Shown: piece by piece, positions 1 to 10,920 of the stretch
Position numbering within the stretch: position 1 is the stretch's first letter
How the letters are laid out: each line of letters starts with the position of its first letter
Assembly (NCBI GenBank): GCA_028023455.1
Contig: JAQFVV010000064.1
Coordinates: 1,893,825 to 1,957,824 of the forward strand
Source of the DNA: Epiperipatus broadwayi
Lineage: Eukaryota; Onychophora; Udeonychophora; Euonychophora; Peripatidae
Direction: 5' to 3'
DNA length: 64,000 nucleotides
Translations under genes and position numbers: made by a program
Notes under the pieces: generated by a model
The model's database searches: none
The model's input: the letters and a program-made list of their open reading frames with translations, nothing else
Told to the model about the DNA's origin: nothing

Positions 1-305
1 ATTTCAGTTAACAGCATGTATATATAATAACTAAGAATATTTTTATATTCAAACGTCTAAACGTTGATATCTAATTGAAATTTTACATATAAACCCGAAA
101 AAGATGTCTTTTATATCTGTAACACGTGAAAACATTCGTATAAACATATATATATATAAATTAAGTTTGACGTCTGTATTCTTTCCAAAATATATATATA
201 ATATTCAAATCAATATATATATATATTAAAATACAGTAAAATTCACATAAATTATAGTTATTTTATTAGAAGTACTTTCCACTACACATCTTCAACTACA
301 TAACA

Positions 306-494
306 TTGAATAATCATAATAAATCTTGTCAATACGGATTTAAATTTGATTATAAAAATATAAAAATTATGCAAATTGAACGTTGCTACAATAAACTTAA
401 AATAAAAGAGGGTATATTAATTTCAAGAAATCATCAAATGTTAATGAATCGGCAATCATCAAATGTTAAAATAACAGTCTTGTGGGAGAACTAA
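306..494 (+). pseudogene. PLE polyprotein C-terminal fragment
   Basis: The 62-residue open frame aligns with the last ~60 residues of the PLE frames at 29.0-30.9 kb: NNHNKSCQYGFKFDYKN near the start, then ISRNHQMLMNRQSSNVKIT near the end. Those tails follow a GIY-YIG-type nuclease segment in the longer copies. This copy contains neither reverse transcriptase nor the nuclease core, so it is a 5'-truncated remnant and not a gene. Its ATG is incidental; the equivalent residue in the longer copies is internal. Confidence 0.8.
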
Positions 495-544
495 ACCAGA
501 TTGAACTATGGGTTTGTGAAAGGATGTCTCGTTTTGATTATTCA

Positions 545-605
545 ATGTTATATAGTTGATAAAGACTACAAGATGTGTAATCGAAAGTACTTCTGATAAA
601 ATAAC
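545..605 (+). ncRNA. Hammerhead-like motif of PLE terminal repeat
   Basis: TTGATAA (556-562) is followed by a hairpin (GACTAC side near 564, GTAATC side near 577-582), then GAAAGTAC (583-590). This has the order of a hammerhead core: CUGANGA, stem II, GAAA, short stem III. Positions 3 and 8 read U and A instead of C and G, and one extra A precedes stem II. PLEs are known hosts of hammerheads. Activity is doubtful. Confidence 0.4.
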
Positions 606-674
606 TATAATTTAAGTGAATTTTACTGTATTTTAATATATATATATTGATTTGAATATATATATATATATATT

Positions 675-3600
675 GTGCCCTTGTCTGTAGATCATAGGTA
701 GGGTAGAAAGGTCAATTATGAAAAAAATTTTAAATTTTAAGTTATATTTAAGTGATATAAAAGTAATAATAGATTTGTAATACAATTTTAAGCTAAAATA
801 CCTAACAGATAACAGTATAAGTAAACAGTTAAATAAAGTTTTAATATCATTGCTTATGGTTGTGAAAGCTGGCCATACAAAATAACACAGCTATAGACAG
901 TTAAAATTATAGTAATGATTAGAATATAATATTTTCAGAATTAATAGTTTAAATAAATGAAAGATAATATTATAATTAGTCAAAATTAATAGGGTATATT
1001 TTTATTAATAAACTTCGGGATGGTGAGAATTATATTTAGTCCTATAAGTTTCAATTTATTTTTCAAAATTTAGAAAGTACATTAGTTTTGGTAATTTAAA
1101 CCGAGACATAAATAAAAGATTATTTTGTAAAGTGAATAGACACGTGATCGTATATTATATGCCTTCACGCACACACACACTTGGTAAATAATAATAAAGT
1201 TTGTGAATTTAAAACTAGATATAATTGTCATCTATCATTAAAATTAAAGTTAAAAATATTATAGATTGTCTTAATAATTATTTTAAAGATCAAATAATAA
1301 TTTTATCAAAATATGATTAAATTTAATAATATTAAGTTAAAGTAATATTCCAGACATTACGTCATAAATATTTATTTAAAAAGTACAATTTATCATCCAA
1401 AATAGAATGACTAATATTGTTCGCGCTAAAAACAAATATTGACCAATCAACGGATTTAAATTGGCAAGAAAAAAAAATCAAAAGAAAAACAGAAGCGGGA
1501 GATGGAATGTGAAAGTTGAAGAGGAAGGTAACTTTTTGAATTGCTTGTAACATCGAAGCTGAAAAAAGTAATATAAATTTATAAATTAAGAATTATTCTA
1601 AAGTTAGTCTTTAACAGATAATATAATTTTGTATCCAGAAAGATGATTTGCTAATTTCTACGTGATCTTACCAGTGGATTTAATCAAATTTGACCATTCA
1701 GCCTACAATAAAATGGAGATACCAAGAATAATAATAATTGAAATAATTCTTGAAAGAAAAATGATTGAAAATTGTATAAGTTTTGTGTTATTTGTGTTCA
1801 ACCAGAAATTAAATCCTATAACTTGGAAAAATACAAAGGAAAAGCTGTGTGAAAATATAAGAAAGCAACTATTTGCTATCGAGAGAATTTTATGACGAAC
1901 ATTTGTTTTATAAGTATTTAAAACTAAGTCATATTTCTTTATGAAAAATCATAATAAGCGTTCAAGTATATAGAAAAGGAATGAGGAAGAAAAGTATGTT
2001 ATATTAAAGGAAAAACATTATTTAAAATATAGTTTCTAAATTAAAAATAGAAGAAAAGCCATAGTCCTGTATAAAGTGCTATATGAACTTACTAAGAGGA
2101 ACCTAACATTTTTATCTCATCATAGAAAAAAGGAAAAGATATTAAATGGAAAGAATATTATTTTAAACAGATATAATTAATCACTAAAATGAGGAAAATG
2201 GATCCATGGAAATAAAGAAAAATTTATTGAATTTTTAAAATAAAGTACAAGATGCATCGAGGGAAAACCAAGCGCGCGGGGGAAAAAGCTAGCAGACTAT
2301 GTAAAGGAGATCTCAAGAATAAGTGGAAAAAGATGAAGAAAATTAAGGATCATCGTCCAAGAAGAATTAATAAACAGAATTAAAAGTTTAAATTAGAACA
2401 TTAAGTGACTGAAGAAAATAAAATATAATTTTTTTTTTTAGCTTTGCAATGAACGATTTTTCCAAGCGAGTCCAACAAAGCTGTATCGTAAATATAGTTT
2501 TAATTATTTTTTTTATTGTATTTAAAGTATAAAATTTGAATTAGCTTAGGGAAACATATAAACATAAATTTTATAATAATTATATTTAAATATACGAGCT
2601 AATGGAATGAGAGAAATATTAGTATAAATAAAAATGTGTGTATGGAAAATTTTAAATACCTACTAGAAGTCCTGGAATGGAGAAGTTTACAAATACGATC
2701 CAGAGGATAGAGATCGTTGGTAATTTTAATATTATTGGTAATATGTAATATATTTTTTTTTATAGGTCATCTATTAATGAATGAAGTATGAAAGATGTTA
2801 AAAGTTATAAGTACACATTTATCCAACATCAAACATATATTTAAGAGAGTAGTAAAATTTTAAAATGTGCATGCAATAAATAATCTAAAAATGATTAATA
2901 ATAAGTAGCATATTAATTATGTGATTCTTTTGAGTTTTATATTGAAAATATTCAAATAGTTTAGAACAGTAGAGATAGAAATATACGAGAAGTATAGTAA
3001 AGATTTTTCTTAAGAATAGCTGTATAGTTAAATAAAAATGAATTTTATTATTATTAGCAAGGTAGACAGAGAATTTGTCGATGTAATGAAGAGATGAATC
3101 TGAAGAAATCAATCAGATAGTGACTTGGGAGTACTGATGTCAAAGGAAACCAAGAGGATGTTTTATTAAACTATAAGGAATGAAATATGTGGATTATAAT
3201 TATTTGTGTGACTTCAGTGTAGATAACTTTGTCCTATAACTGAGCACATATATTCTGGACAGTGTTTTTACATATCTTTGAAACTTTCTGATGTGATGAA
3301 GCTGAAGAAATAGCTTTAGCATCCTTCCAATACTAGAGGCAGATAGACAGATAAAAGTCACTCCTCTATGGCGTCCTTAAATTCACTGTGCCATGATTGT
3401 CAAAGTTTTATAAAGGATAATATCTTGTTTATTTTGATCCAACGCATCTATATCTTCGCTATCTTGATTTCATGAAAATACATCGTCAGGGAGATAATTT
3501 TATAGAAATGATACATAAGATAGAAAGTAAGTTAGATAGTAGTTATGTAAGAATAGTTATTTACTAGAGTAAAGTAGAATTGTATAAGTCCAAAGTGAAA

Positions 3601-5180
3601 GTATAAGTATTATAAAAGATGAAGAATCATATGATATAATTTTAAAACCAATTGCTAAACTGATATAATTTTAAAAGGAAAAAAAAAAAAAAACCTTAGA
3701 ATTAAGTTTTAAAACAATAATAAGATTTTAAAATATTGTACGTGAGATTTAGTAAAAGAGATTGCATGTTTATTTGGAAAATGAGTTAAAGAAATGTATA
3801 ACAAAAATGTGTATTTGTACATAGTGTATGGATAATGTTAATTGCTATATAAAGTTAAGGATGGGATCAAAATTTTATCAGTAATTATATTATGATTGAT
3901 AATAAAAGGAACATGAAAATATCATAAGGATTAAATTCTGTAGGATTCCATACTAACAAGAATAAGTATAATTTTGTAATTTTTGTATAATTTTACATAA
4001 AAGTAAAGATCTTATAGAAATATAATTTTGAAATTATAAGGACATAATGTCAATAGAAAAGTTTAATGGATAGAAATTTTGTGTATTCAGCTAAGCTCAA
4101 AACATGTATCCAATAATAATAATATTGTAAAATACTTTTGTAATTATTAATGGTAAAAGGGTAAAATAAAATTCGATAATAATAATGTTAAGACATCAAC
4201 GGGTATAAATAAAAGTTTGTGATAAGTAAATAGGGATATCCGCTGTAAATAATGTACAAAGTGTTATTTGTTATAATGTTAATAAAATGTTATAAAATTT
4301 TATTAGTAAGCTTTGTGTCTTGGTTGTTGTTTTTCCTACACATGAAATGCATGAAATCACAACGCACGTTTATAATTAAACATGTTTATGATTTTGCACA
4401 GGATAATAAATATTAGAAATTTTAATAATTTATTTTGTTTTATTTACATAATAAAATGAAAGAAGTATAAGTAGAACAGGTATTGGTCATGGGTTAATTG
4501 CCACAATATTTAAGTAAAATATATGCGAACGTTACCACATAACTTTTGATTATCAGATTAATAAATGTTACCACGAAAATATTTAATACATCTAGAAAGA
4601 AAAGAAGATTATATTATTTTATTATTGTCATTGTTCTTATTAATTAGTTATTCGTTACGTAGTGAATTATGACATAAAATTCCCTTATCATAATTTACTA
4701 TGGCAATATGAAATCAGTTTTAATTACAATTTATGAACCTGAGATTTAATTATTTATTTACTTATTGATTTATCTATTTGATTTGATATGATTTGATTAA
4801 TTTAACTCTATTTTATTTAATTAATTTATTTATGTGAGCTAGAATTTGTTTTAAAAATACTAAGATATGATAAAAGTTTTAAAAGTCGTAGGAATGCTAT
4901 TAGTCAATTATTTAGGATAGTGTTCTTATGCCATTGGGATAGTATCTCAATGATCTCTCGTCTTGTTCCTTTGTCATTGCTCCAGGTCTCATGGGAATAA
5001 TAAAAGATGTTTATGTTGATTCATTTCACAGACATAACTGTGTTTATAAAGTTCTGAGCTAGTGATTATTTTATATAAATTATAATAATATATTTGATAG
5101 ACTGAGTTAGATAACCCGGAATTATTCTTAGCATGTTGTTATTATTATGGAGCGGGGGGATAAGGGTACAATATATATAT
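675..5180. other. No recognisable gene
   Basis: AT-rich sequence with no supported coding exon, RNA gene or intact element. Around 2,255-2,385 the + strand has a stretch richer in G (GKPSARGKKLADYVKEISRISGKRW in one frame, shown here only as a short hint) that loosely resembles the Arg/Lys/Trp-rich C-terminus of RTE-type LINE proteins. This is too decayed to call. Short open frames here are low complexity. Confidence 0.5.
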
Positions 5181-5345
5181 AAAGCGATACATTGTAATAA
5201 TGCCTAAAAATAAAATTCAATAATTCAATACATTTTCTTTTCAATATAAAAATCACTACTATCATATTTCAGAACTTTCTTGTGGATAAATACTTATTAT
5301 TTGTTCACAAGAAAATGTATATTAGAGTTAAAAACATTCTAACTT

Positions 5346-5347
5346 TG

Positions 5348-5410
<63 letters not shown>
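5346..5410 (+). repeat. (ATT)n microsatellite
   Basis: About twenty uninterrupted ATT units. They lie inside copy 1 of the duplicated tract; copy 2 (about 28,515-28,535) has only a short imperfect ATT-like stretch, so the expansion is specific to this copy. The polyisoleucine frame it creates is spurious. Confidence 0.95.
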
Positions 5411-5494
5411 TATTTTTTAAATTTCATAATAACATTTTTTCGCCAGTTTTATTTGATTGTGGGTTTGTTATTTATATAAACATACATATGTACG

Positions 5495-5510
5495 TACACA
5501 CACACACACG

Positions 5511-5553
<43 letters not shown>

Positions 5554-5555
5554 CC
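5495..5555 (+). repeat. (AC)n(AT)n compound microsatellite
   Basis: AC repeats pass directly into AT repeats. The same compound repeat is found at the equivalent place in copy 2 (28,656-28,726), so it predates the duplication. Confidence 0.95.
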
Positions 5556-5629
5556 TGCAAGTAGGCTGAGTAATCTTGAAACTCTCATGCATATATATAT
5601 AAAACTTATGTAAAAAATAAAACGTAAAT

Positions 5630-5642
5630 ACAATCAAAAGAT
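5630..5642 (+). repeat. Target-site duplication, left of ribozyme array
   Basis: The 13-bp sequence ACAATCAAAAGAT immediately precedes the array and is repeated exactly at its right edge (8,089-8,101). The last bases (GAT) also belong to the repeat unit, so the true duplication may be 10-13 bp. Confidence 0.8.
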
Positions 5643-5745
5643 AAACAGAGCAAAACTCTCCATACAGTATTGCCACCTGTGCTAAACAGAGTAATCAATG
5701 GATGCCAGAAGGCTTGTGCATAAAATCCCTATCTAGTGCCTACTC

Positions 5746-5804
5746 ATCCAATATCCCCAGACTAGTTTCTGGCTTGTGGCCTTCGTCAGTGAGGAGCTTT
5801 GGAT
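5746..5804 (-). ncRNA. Hammerhead ribozyme, array unit A1
   Basis: Read on the minus strand: stem I outer ATCCAA/TTGGAT and inner TCCTCA/TGGGGA with a small internal loop between them, core CTGACGA (5,783-5,789), stem II GGC/GCC with loop CACAA, GAAA, then ACTAGTC, giving a two-base-pair stem III with a GUC cleavage triplet. The conserved core bases are present. The usual G-C closing pair of stem II is an A-A mismatch, which may reduce activity. Sequence is identical to the three plus-strand copies. Confidence 0.85.
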
Positions 5805-6201
5805 CTGAGAGCACTGCATCTAGATCTTAGGATCTAGTGCAACCCTCTAGCAACCACCTTTTATCTCTACTTAACTACTAAACTATGAGAATGAAATTGA
5901 AAACACAAAAAATATTTTCAATCTAAGCTCAATAGCTTAAATAGTCATATGGGTCTGAACTCAGTTCAGCACCCATACATTTTGGTGTCTTTGGCTCTTT
6001 TACAACCATAGCCACCACTATCCTATTAGGCAGGATTGGTGTTAAACCATTAAGCATCACATGATCACATTTCCTATACTAGCACATTAATTGTTGATAA
6101 ACAGAGCAAAACTCTCCATACAGTATTGCCACCTGTGCTAAACAGAGTAATCAATGGATGCCAGAAGGCTTGTGCATAAAATCCCTATCTAGTGCCTACT
6201 C

Positions 6202-6260
6202 ATCCAATATCCCCAGACTAGTTTCTGGCTTGTGGCCTTAGTCAGTGAGGAGCTTTGGAT
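6202..6260 (-). ncRNA. Hammerhead ribozyme, array unit A2 (core broken)
   Basis: Same 59-bp arrangement as the neighbouring unit, but the core reads CTGACTA instead of CTGACGA on the minus strand, so position G8 is U. G8 pairs with C3 and its ribose hydroxyl is the general acid in hammerhead cleavage, so this copy is expected to be inactive. All stems are unchanged. Confidence 0.85.
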
Positions 6261-6969
6261 CTGAGAGCACTGCATCTAGATTTTAGGATCTAGTGCAACC
6301 CTCTAGCAACCACCTTTTATCTCTACTTAACTACTAAACTATGAGAATGAAATTGAAAACACAAAAAATATTTTCAATCTAAGCTCAATAGCTTAAATAG
6401 TCATATGGGTCTGAACTCAGTTCAGCACCCATACATTTTGGTGTCTTTGGCTCTTTTACAACCATAGCCACCACTATCCTATTAGGCAGGATTGGTGTTA
6501 AACCATTAAGCATCACATGATCACATTTCCTATACTAGCACATTAATTGTTGATAAACAGAGCAAAACTCTCCATACAGTATTGCCACCTGTGCTAAACA
6601 CAGTAATCAATGGATGCCAGAAGGCTTGTGCATAAAATCCCTATCTAGTGCCTGTATGGAGAGTTTTGCTCTGTTTATCAACAATTAATGTGCTAGTATA
6701 GGAAATGTGATCATGTGATGCTTAATGGTTTAACACCAATCCTGCCTAATAGGATAGTGGTGGCTATGGTTGTAAAAGAGCCAAAGACACCAAAATGTAT
6801 GGGTGCTGAACTGAGTTCAAACCCATATGACTATTTAAGCTATTGAGCTTAGATTGAAAATATTTTTTGTGTTTTCAATTTCATTCTCATGGTTTAGTAG
6901 TTAAGTAGAGATAAAAGTGGTTGCTAGAGGGTTGCATTAGATCCTAAGATCTAGATGCAGTGCTCTCAG

Positions 6970-7028
6970 ATCCAAAGCTCCTCACTGACGAAGGCCACAA
7001 GCCAGAAACTAGTCTGGGGATATTGGAT
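6970..7028 (+). ncRNA. Hammerhead ribozyme, array unit B1
   Basis: Stem I outer strand 6,970-6,975 pairs with 7,023-7,028, inner strand 6,979-6,984 pairs with 7,015-7,020. Core CTGACGA is 6,985-6,991, stem II GGC/GCC is 6,993-6,995 with 7,001-7,003, GAAA is 7,005-7,008. Stem III is A-C with G-U around a TA loop, and predicted cleavage follows C7,014. The internal loop of stem I (AGC opposite TA) and the stem II loop (CACAA) are placed for the tertiary contact typical of natural hammerheads. Confidence 0.87.
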
Positions 7029-7414
7029 GAGTAGGCACTAGATAGGGATTTTATGCACAAGCCTTCTGGCATCCATTGATTACTCTGTTTAGCACAGGTG
7101 GCAATACTGTATGGAGAGTTTTGCTCTGTTTATCAACAATTAATGTGCTAGTATAGGAAATGTGATCATGTGATGCTTAATGGTTTAACACCAATCCTCC
7201 CTAATAGGATAGTGGTGGCTATGGTTGTAAAAGAGCCAAAGACACCAAAATGTATGGGTGCTGAACTGAGTTGACTATTTAAGCTATTGAGCTTAGATTG
7301 AAAATATTTTTTGTGTTTTCAATTTCATTCTCATGGTTTAGTAGTTAAGTAGAGATAAAAGGTGGTTGCTAGAGGGTTGCATTAGATCCTAAGATCTAGA
7401 TGCAGTGCTCTCAG

Positions 7415-7473
7415 ATCCAAAGCTCCTCACTGACGAAGGCCACAAGCCAGAAACTAGTCTGGGGATATTGGAT
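7415..7473 (+). ncRNA. Hammerhead ribozyme, array unit B2
   Basis: Identical in all core and stem positions to the ribozyme at 6,970-7,028. The surrounding unit is 445 bp because of a short deletion upstream (near 7,270), well away from the ribozyme. Confidence 0.87.
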
Positions 7474-7870
7474 GAGTAGGCACTAGATAGGGATTTTATG
7501 CACAAGCCTTCTGGCATCCATTGATTACTCTGTTTAGCACAGGTGGCAATACTGTATGGAGAGTTTTGCTCTGTTTATCAACAATAAATGTGCTAGTATA
7601 GGAAATGTGATCATGTGATGCTTAATGGTTTAACACCAATCCTGCCTAATAGGATAGTGGTGGCTATGGTTGTAAAAGAGCCAAAGACACCAAAATGTAT
7701 GGGTGCTGAACTGAGTTCAGACCCATATGACTATTTAAGCTATTGAGCTTAGATTGAAAATATTTTTTGTGTTTTCAATTTCATTCTCATAGTTTAGTAG
7801 TTAAGTAGAGATAAAAGGTGGTTGCTAGAGGGTTGTATTAGATCCTAAGATCTAGATGCAGTGCTCTCAG

Positions 7871-7929
7871 ATCCAAAGCTCCTCACTGACGAAGGCCACA
7901 AGCCAGAAACTAGTCTGGGGATATTGGAT
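7871..7929 (+). ncRNA. Hammerhead ribozyme, array unit B3
   Basis: Identical in core and stems to the other plus-strand copies, with the core CTGACGA, GAAA and a GUC cleavage triplet. It lies 456 bp after the B2 copy. With B1 and B2 it would let a transcript of this half of the array be cut into 445-456-nt monomers. Confidence 0.87.
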
Positions 7930-8088
7930 GAGTAGGCACTAGATAGGGATTTTATGCACAAGCCTTCTGGCATCCATTGATTACTCTGTTTAGCACAGGT
8001 GGCAATACTGTATGGAGAGTTTTGCTCTGTTTATCAACAATTAATGTGCTAGTATAGGAAATGTGATCATGTGATGCTTAATGGTTTA

Positions 8089-8101
8089 ACAATCAAAAGA
8101 T
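8089..8101 (+). repeat. Target-site duplication, right of ribozyme array
   Basis: Exact repeat of the 13 bp at 5,630-5,642. The related unduplicated site is CAAAAGAT in copy 2 at about 35,705-35,712, where flanking sequence on both sides matches but no array is present. Confidence 0.8.
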
Positions 8102-8756
8102 ATTTAAATAAATATTAAAATGAGACCGACTAAAATAAGTAATCGAATAAATTATAATATTCTTGATATTTTAAAATAAATTATTTAAAATTAAATAAAT
8201 CAGAATTTTTAATTTTGTTTCAAAAATATTAAAAAAAAAAAACAACCTCCACAGGTCTGGTTTTGATGTACATGAAGATAACAAAATTAATGAAAATGAA
8301 TTTTATATCAAAAAGAATTAAAGAAAAAAATTTAATTAAAAATTATTTCTTTCCTTAATCAAAAATTTATAAATTGATTTTATTTTGTGACTTTTTTAAA
8401 AAAAACACAATTATTCTACTGCAGAATTAGAATTATGTTTTATTAATTAACAACAAAAATAACTCATTGTTTATACATTTCTAGTATAACAACCAGTTAA
8501 CCATAAATACTGATAACATGTTATCTTCAAAAATAAAAATATATTGCTAGAGGATCTCATGATAATTGGAGTTTTTGCCACATAGATGCTATCCATGTTG
8601 ACCACAGATCCCAATATAGAAAATGTTGAAGATCAATATTTATTCCAGGTGATGCAAAACTCTTAGCAGGCACTTTTTTGATAATGAAGAAATTCTATAT
8701 TACTATCTATTTATAAAATCTATCTATACAAGCACAAATGAATGAAATATACTGTT

Positions 8757-8777
8757 AGAGAATATATATATATATAT

Positions 8778-8811
<34 letters not shown>
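8757..8811 (+). repeat. (AT)n microsatellite
   Basis: AT repeat at the left edge of a segment (about 8,760-9,015) missing from copy 2 of the duplicated tract. It borders the solo hammerhead element. Confidence 0.9.
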
Positions 8812-8814
<3 letters not shown>

Positions 8815-8869
8815 AAATTAAGAGCATGCTAATAGCTCTAAACAAGCTTTTTTATTTTATTTATGATAA

Positions 8870-9000
8870 ATGCTACTACAAGAGAAGACATTCAAACCAT
8901 TTTTATTTTGGATTGTCCCCATCCCCAGACCGGTTTCGACCTATGGGTCTCTTCAGTGAGGAGTTGGGACATTAGATTTAAAAAACCAACTCAAGCAAAG
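8870..9000 (-). mobile_element. Solo hammerhead-bearing element
   Basis: A stretch of roughly 130 bp, more complex than its surroundings, lies between AT tracts. The corresponding place in copy 2 (around 36,115-36,160) lacks it, which supports insertion. It contains a hammerhead on the minus strand and no coding frame. Exact ends are uncertain because both flanks are AT repeats and no clear target duplication could be seen. Confidence 0.6.
8915..8970 (-). ncRNA. Hammerhead ribozyme, minimal type I
   Basis: On the minus strand: outer stem I GTCCC/GGGAC, inner stem I TCCTCA/TGGGGA, core CTGAAGA (8,950-8,956), stem II GACC/GGTC with loop CATA and a proper G-C closing pair, GAAA (8,934-8,937), then ACCGGTC. 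The last forms a two-base-pair stem III with loop CG and a GUC cleavage triplet; cleavage would fall between 8,928 and 8,927. This is the cleanest hammerhead in the window. The very short stem III is typical of animal repeat-associated hammerheads, which often work as dimers. Confidence 0.9.
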
Positions 9001-10244
9001 CATATATATATATATTATACAAAATAATAGATCCAGGCTAAAAGAAAGATTTTTATTACTATGGAAAAAGTAATTTACTTTATATTTTTAAGGAAATTTC
9101 ATTTTCTTTTTTTATCATAGAAAAATTAAGGAGTCTATTTAAATTGTTTTTAAAGAAGAAAAATCCATTTATTTTATTTTAAAATAAAAAACATCAATTG
9201 GTTCTTTGCTTACTTATGCATAAAATTTATAAAAAAATCATTATTATAATATTTCCCCTATTATAGAAACAACTTTAAATGAAATTTTTACTAGTAATAA
9301 ATATTAAAAATCTAGCTTAATACATTTTATAATGTGCAGAATTTTTTTATTTCAGTAAAAATATTGCTCTAAGTTATAATAAAATGGTTAGTTTACAACT
9401 TATTTTAAAATAAAATTGTATGTATTAAAAAAAGTTCATTTACAATATAGTTTTTGTTAGGGACTTTTTGTTTGCTTAAATTTAAAGCTTGATTTCTGTT
9501 AAAATAAAATAATTACTTTAGAATGATATAAGTATAAACTTTTTTGTATCAAATTGAATTAGAATAAAATCATACTACAAAAGAAAGTTAATTTACACTT
9601 TTAGGTTTGGTAAAGATTTATTAGGAAAAGAGAAATTGTTAAACATTTCCCACCAAGGATGTCTTCATATTTCAAGTTAAAATGATTTATTTGTTTCAGA
9701 ATATTGTACCTTTTATTTGCAAAGTTAATGTACAAAATTTACAAATATTTTTAAAATTAAGATTCTAATAAATAAATTAAATTCCATAAATAATTTTTAA
9801 AGAGTAATAATTTTTTCATTGAAAATAATAAAAAGAAATACATACCAAATTGTTCTTTATAAGAATGTTTTAGATTACAATAAGAAAGAGTTAATTTACA
9901 TATTCACTCCTGATTTTTTGACTTTTCAAAAAATAAAATTATTATTTAAAATAATTTATAAAAATTAGAGTAATCTATATCCATGTAAATAAAACATGAT
10001 AAACATTAAATTTTTCATTAACAGAACATTTAAGCAAATATTTTACAGTAGCATAATTAAGTGGATTTGTTCATATTAGTGAATGCTATCTACTTAAGAC
10101 AGATTTGGTAATCTAACAATATAGTTATGGAAATCTGTAGAAATTGCAGTCTAATATTTATAATCCAAATACATGCTTACACAACTAATTGTAAATAAAG
10201 CTAATTATTATTCTATCTTTATTTTATTTTGTATTTATTTATTT

Positions 10245-10385
10245 TTAGGATAATCAGTACAGACACTATCTGAATATGGACCTTGATTAAAGAAGCCTAA
10301 CTCATTGTTTTTTACTAGTTTTGTACCTATAACTTTTTATTGTCCATTTGTAGTTTGTATTTTGTCTTAAATAAATGTATTGCTA
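10245..10385 (+). other. Conserved exon-like segment with poly(A) signal
   Basis: A pyrimidine-rich tract ending in AG at 10,247-10,248 is followed by ~120 bp and AATAAA at 10,370-10,375. The same arrangement is kept in copy 2 (AG at 46,783-46,784, AATAAA at 46,919-46,924). No reading frame is shared. It could be a non-coding terminal exon or part of an old transposon; I cannot decide. Confidence 0.3.
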
Positions 10386-10500
10386 TTTTAATATCTTTGA
10401 AAATGTGTTATTTATTGCTTGATTTTAATCTAAATTGTATTTTTTTCAGTTTCTAATAATATTAACAACAATAACAATAATATTAATAATAATAATAATA

Positions 10501-10803
10501 ATAAACATCACAGGATCACCATTTCTTATGGTTGCTTATAACTGTTATTAAAGCAGACAAAACTCACTATACGTATTTCTACACACTGCAAGCTAGAGTA
10601 ATCAATGGATGCCAGAAGGCTTGTGCATAAAATCTCCATCTAGTACCTACTCATCCAATATCCCCAGACCAGTTGAAGGTCTGGGGATATTGGATGAGTA
10701 GGCACTAAATGGGAATTTTATGCACAAGCCTTCTGACATCCATTGATTGCTCTAGCTTGCAGTGTGTGGCAGTATGTATAGTGAGTTTTGCCGGTTTTAA
10801 TAG
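10501..10803. mobile_element. Foldback relative of the ribozyme repeat
   Basis: Arms 10,545-10,670 and 10,678-10,803 are inverted copies around a 7-bp centre. Each arm carries sequence homologous to the part of the 456-bp unit just downstream of its ribozyme, including the stem I strand TGGGGATATTGGATG. The catalytic core itself is missing. The left end resembles the unit's CATCACA region. It is therefore a core-less head-to-head derivative of the same family. The segment is absent from the matching place in copy 2 (near 47,020). Confidence 0.7.
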
Positions 10804-10816
10804 TAATAATAACAAG

Positions 10817-10833
10817 GAATAATAATAATAATA

Positions 10834-10890
<57 letters not shown>
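10817..10890 (+). repeat. (AAT)n microsatellite
   Basis: AAT units with a slip near 10,834, directly abutting the long AAG tract and likely its progenitor by a single T-to-G change that spread. Confidence 0.95.

Positions 10891-10920
<30 letters not shown>

Larger units (their letters stand above)
191..674. mobile_element. Penelope-like 3' fragment in a foldback
   Basis: Arms of roughly 130 bp (191-318 and 534-674) are reverse complements with scattered differences, and they enclose the coding 3' end of a Penelope-like element. The same arm-plus-tail organisation recurs at 28.9-31.0 kb and 60.0-60.3 kb. PLEs are known to occur in tandem and inverted partial copies with terminal repeats (pLTRs). 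The left arm has lost part of the hammerhead-like hairpin that the right arm keeps. Confidence 0.75.
5643..8088. repeat. Hammerhead-ribozyme tandem array, 456-bp units
   Basis: Units of 456 bp start at 5,640, 6,096 and 6,552 in minus orientation, the third cut off at 6,652. Units of 455, 445 and 456 bp then start at 6,653, 7,108 and 7,553 in plus orientation, followed by a partial unit from 8,009 to 8,088. Units are nearly identical. Each complete unit carries one hammerhead ribozyme. There is no meaningful reading frame, so the unit is non-coding. The array sits between 13-bp direct repeats, so it appears to have inserted as one piece. The organisation resembles the small ribozyme-bearing, circle-forming retroelements called retrozymes; assignment to that group is inference. 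Confidence 0.85.
5180..10460. repeat. Duplicated tract, copy 1
   Basis: This tract is colinear with three separated pieces further right: about 5,200-5,550 matches 28,380-28,726; 5,570-5,640 plus 8,090-9,600 matches 35,642-37,080; and 9,690-10,450 matches 46,130-47,010. Matches are diverged but continuous, for example the stretches around 8,095-8,200 and 35,705-35,810. Copy 1 contains the hammerhead array and the solo hammerhead element, both absent from copy 2. No coding sequence was recognised in either copy. Confidence 0.75.

Noticed and set aside
3290-3320. CTGAAGAAATAGCTTTAGC as a possible hammerhead box
   Set aside because: No GAAA box at the right distance and no stem I partner; a chance match.
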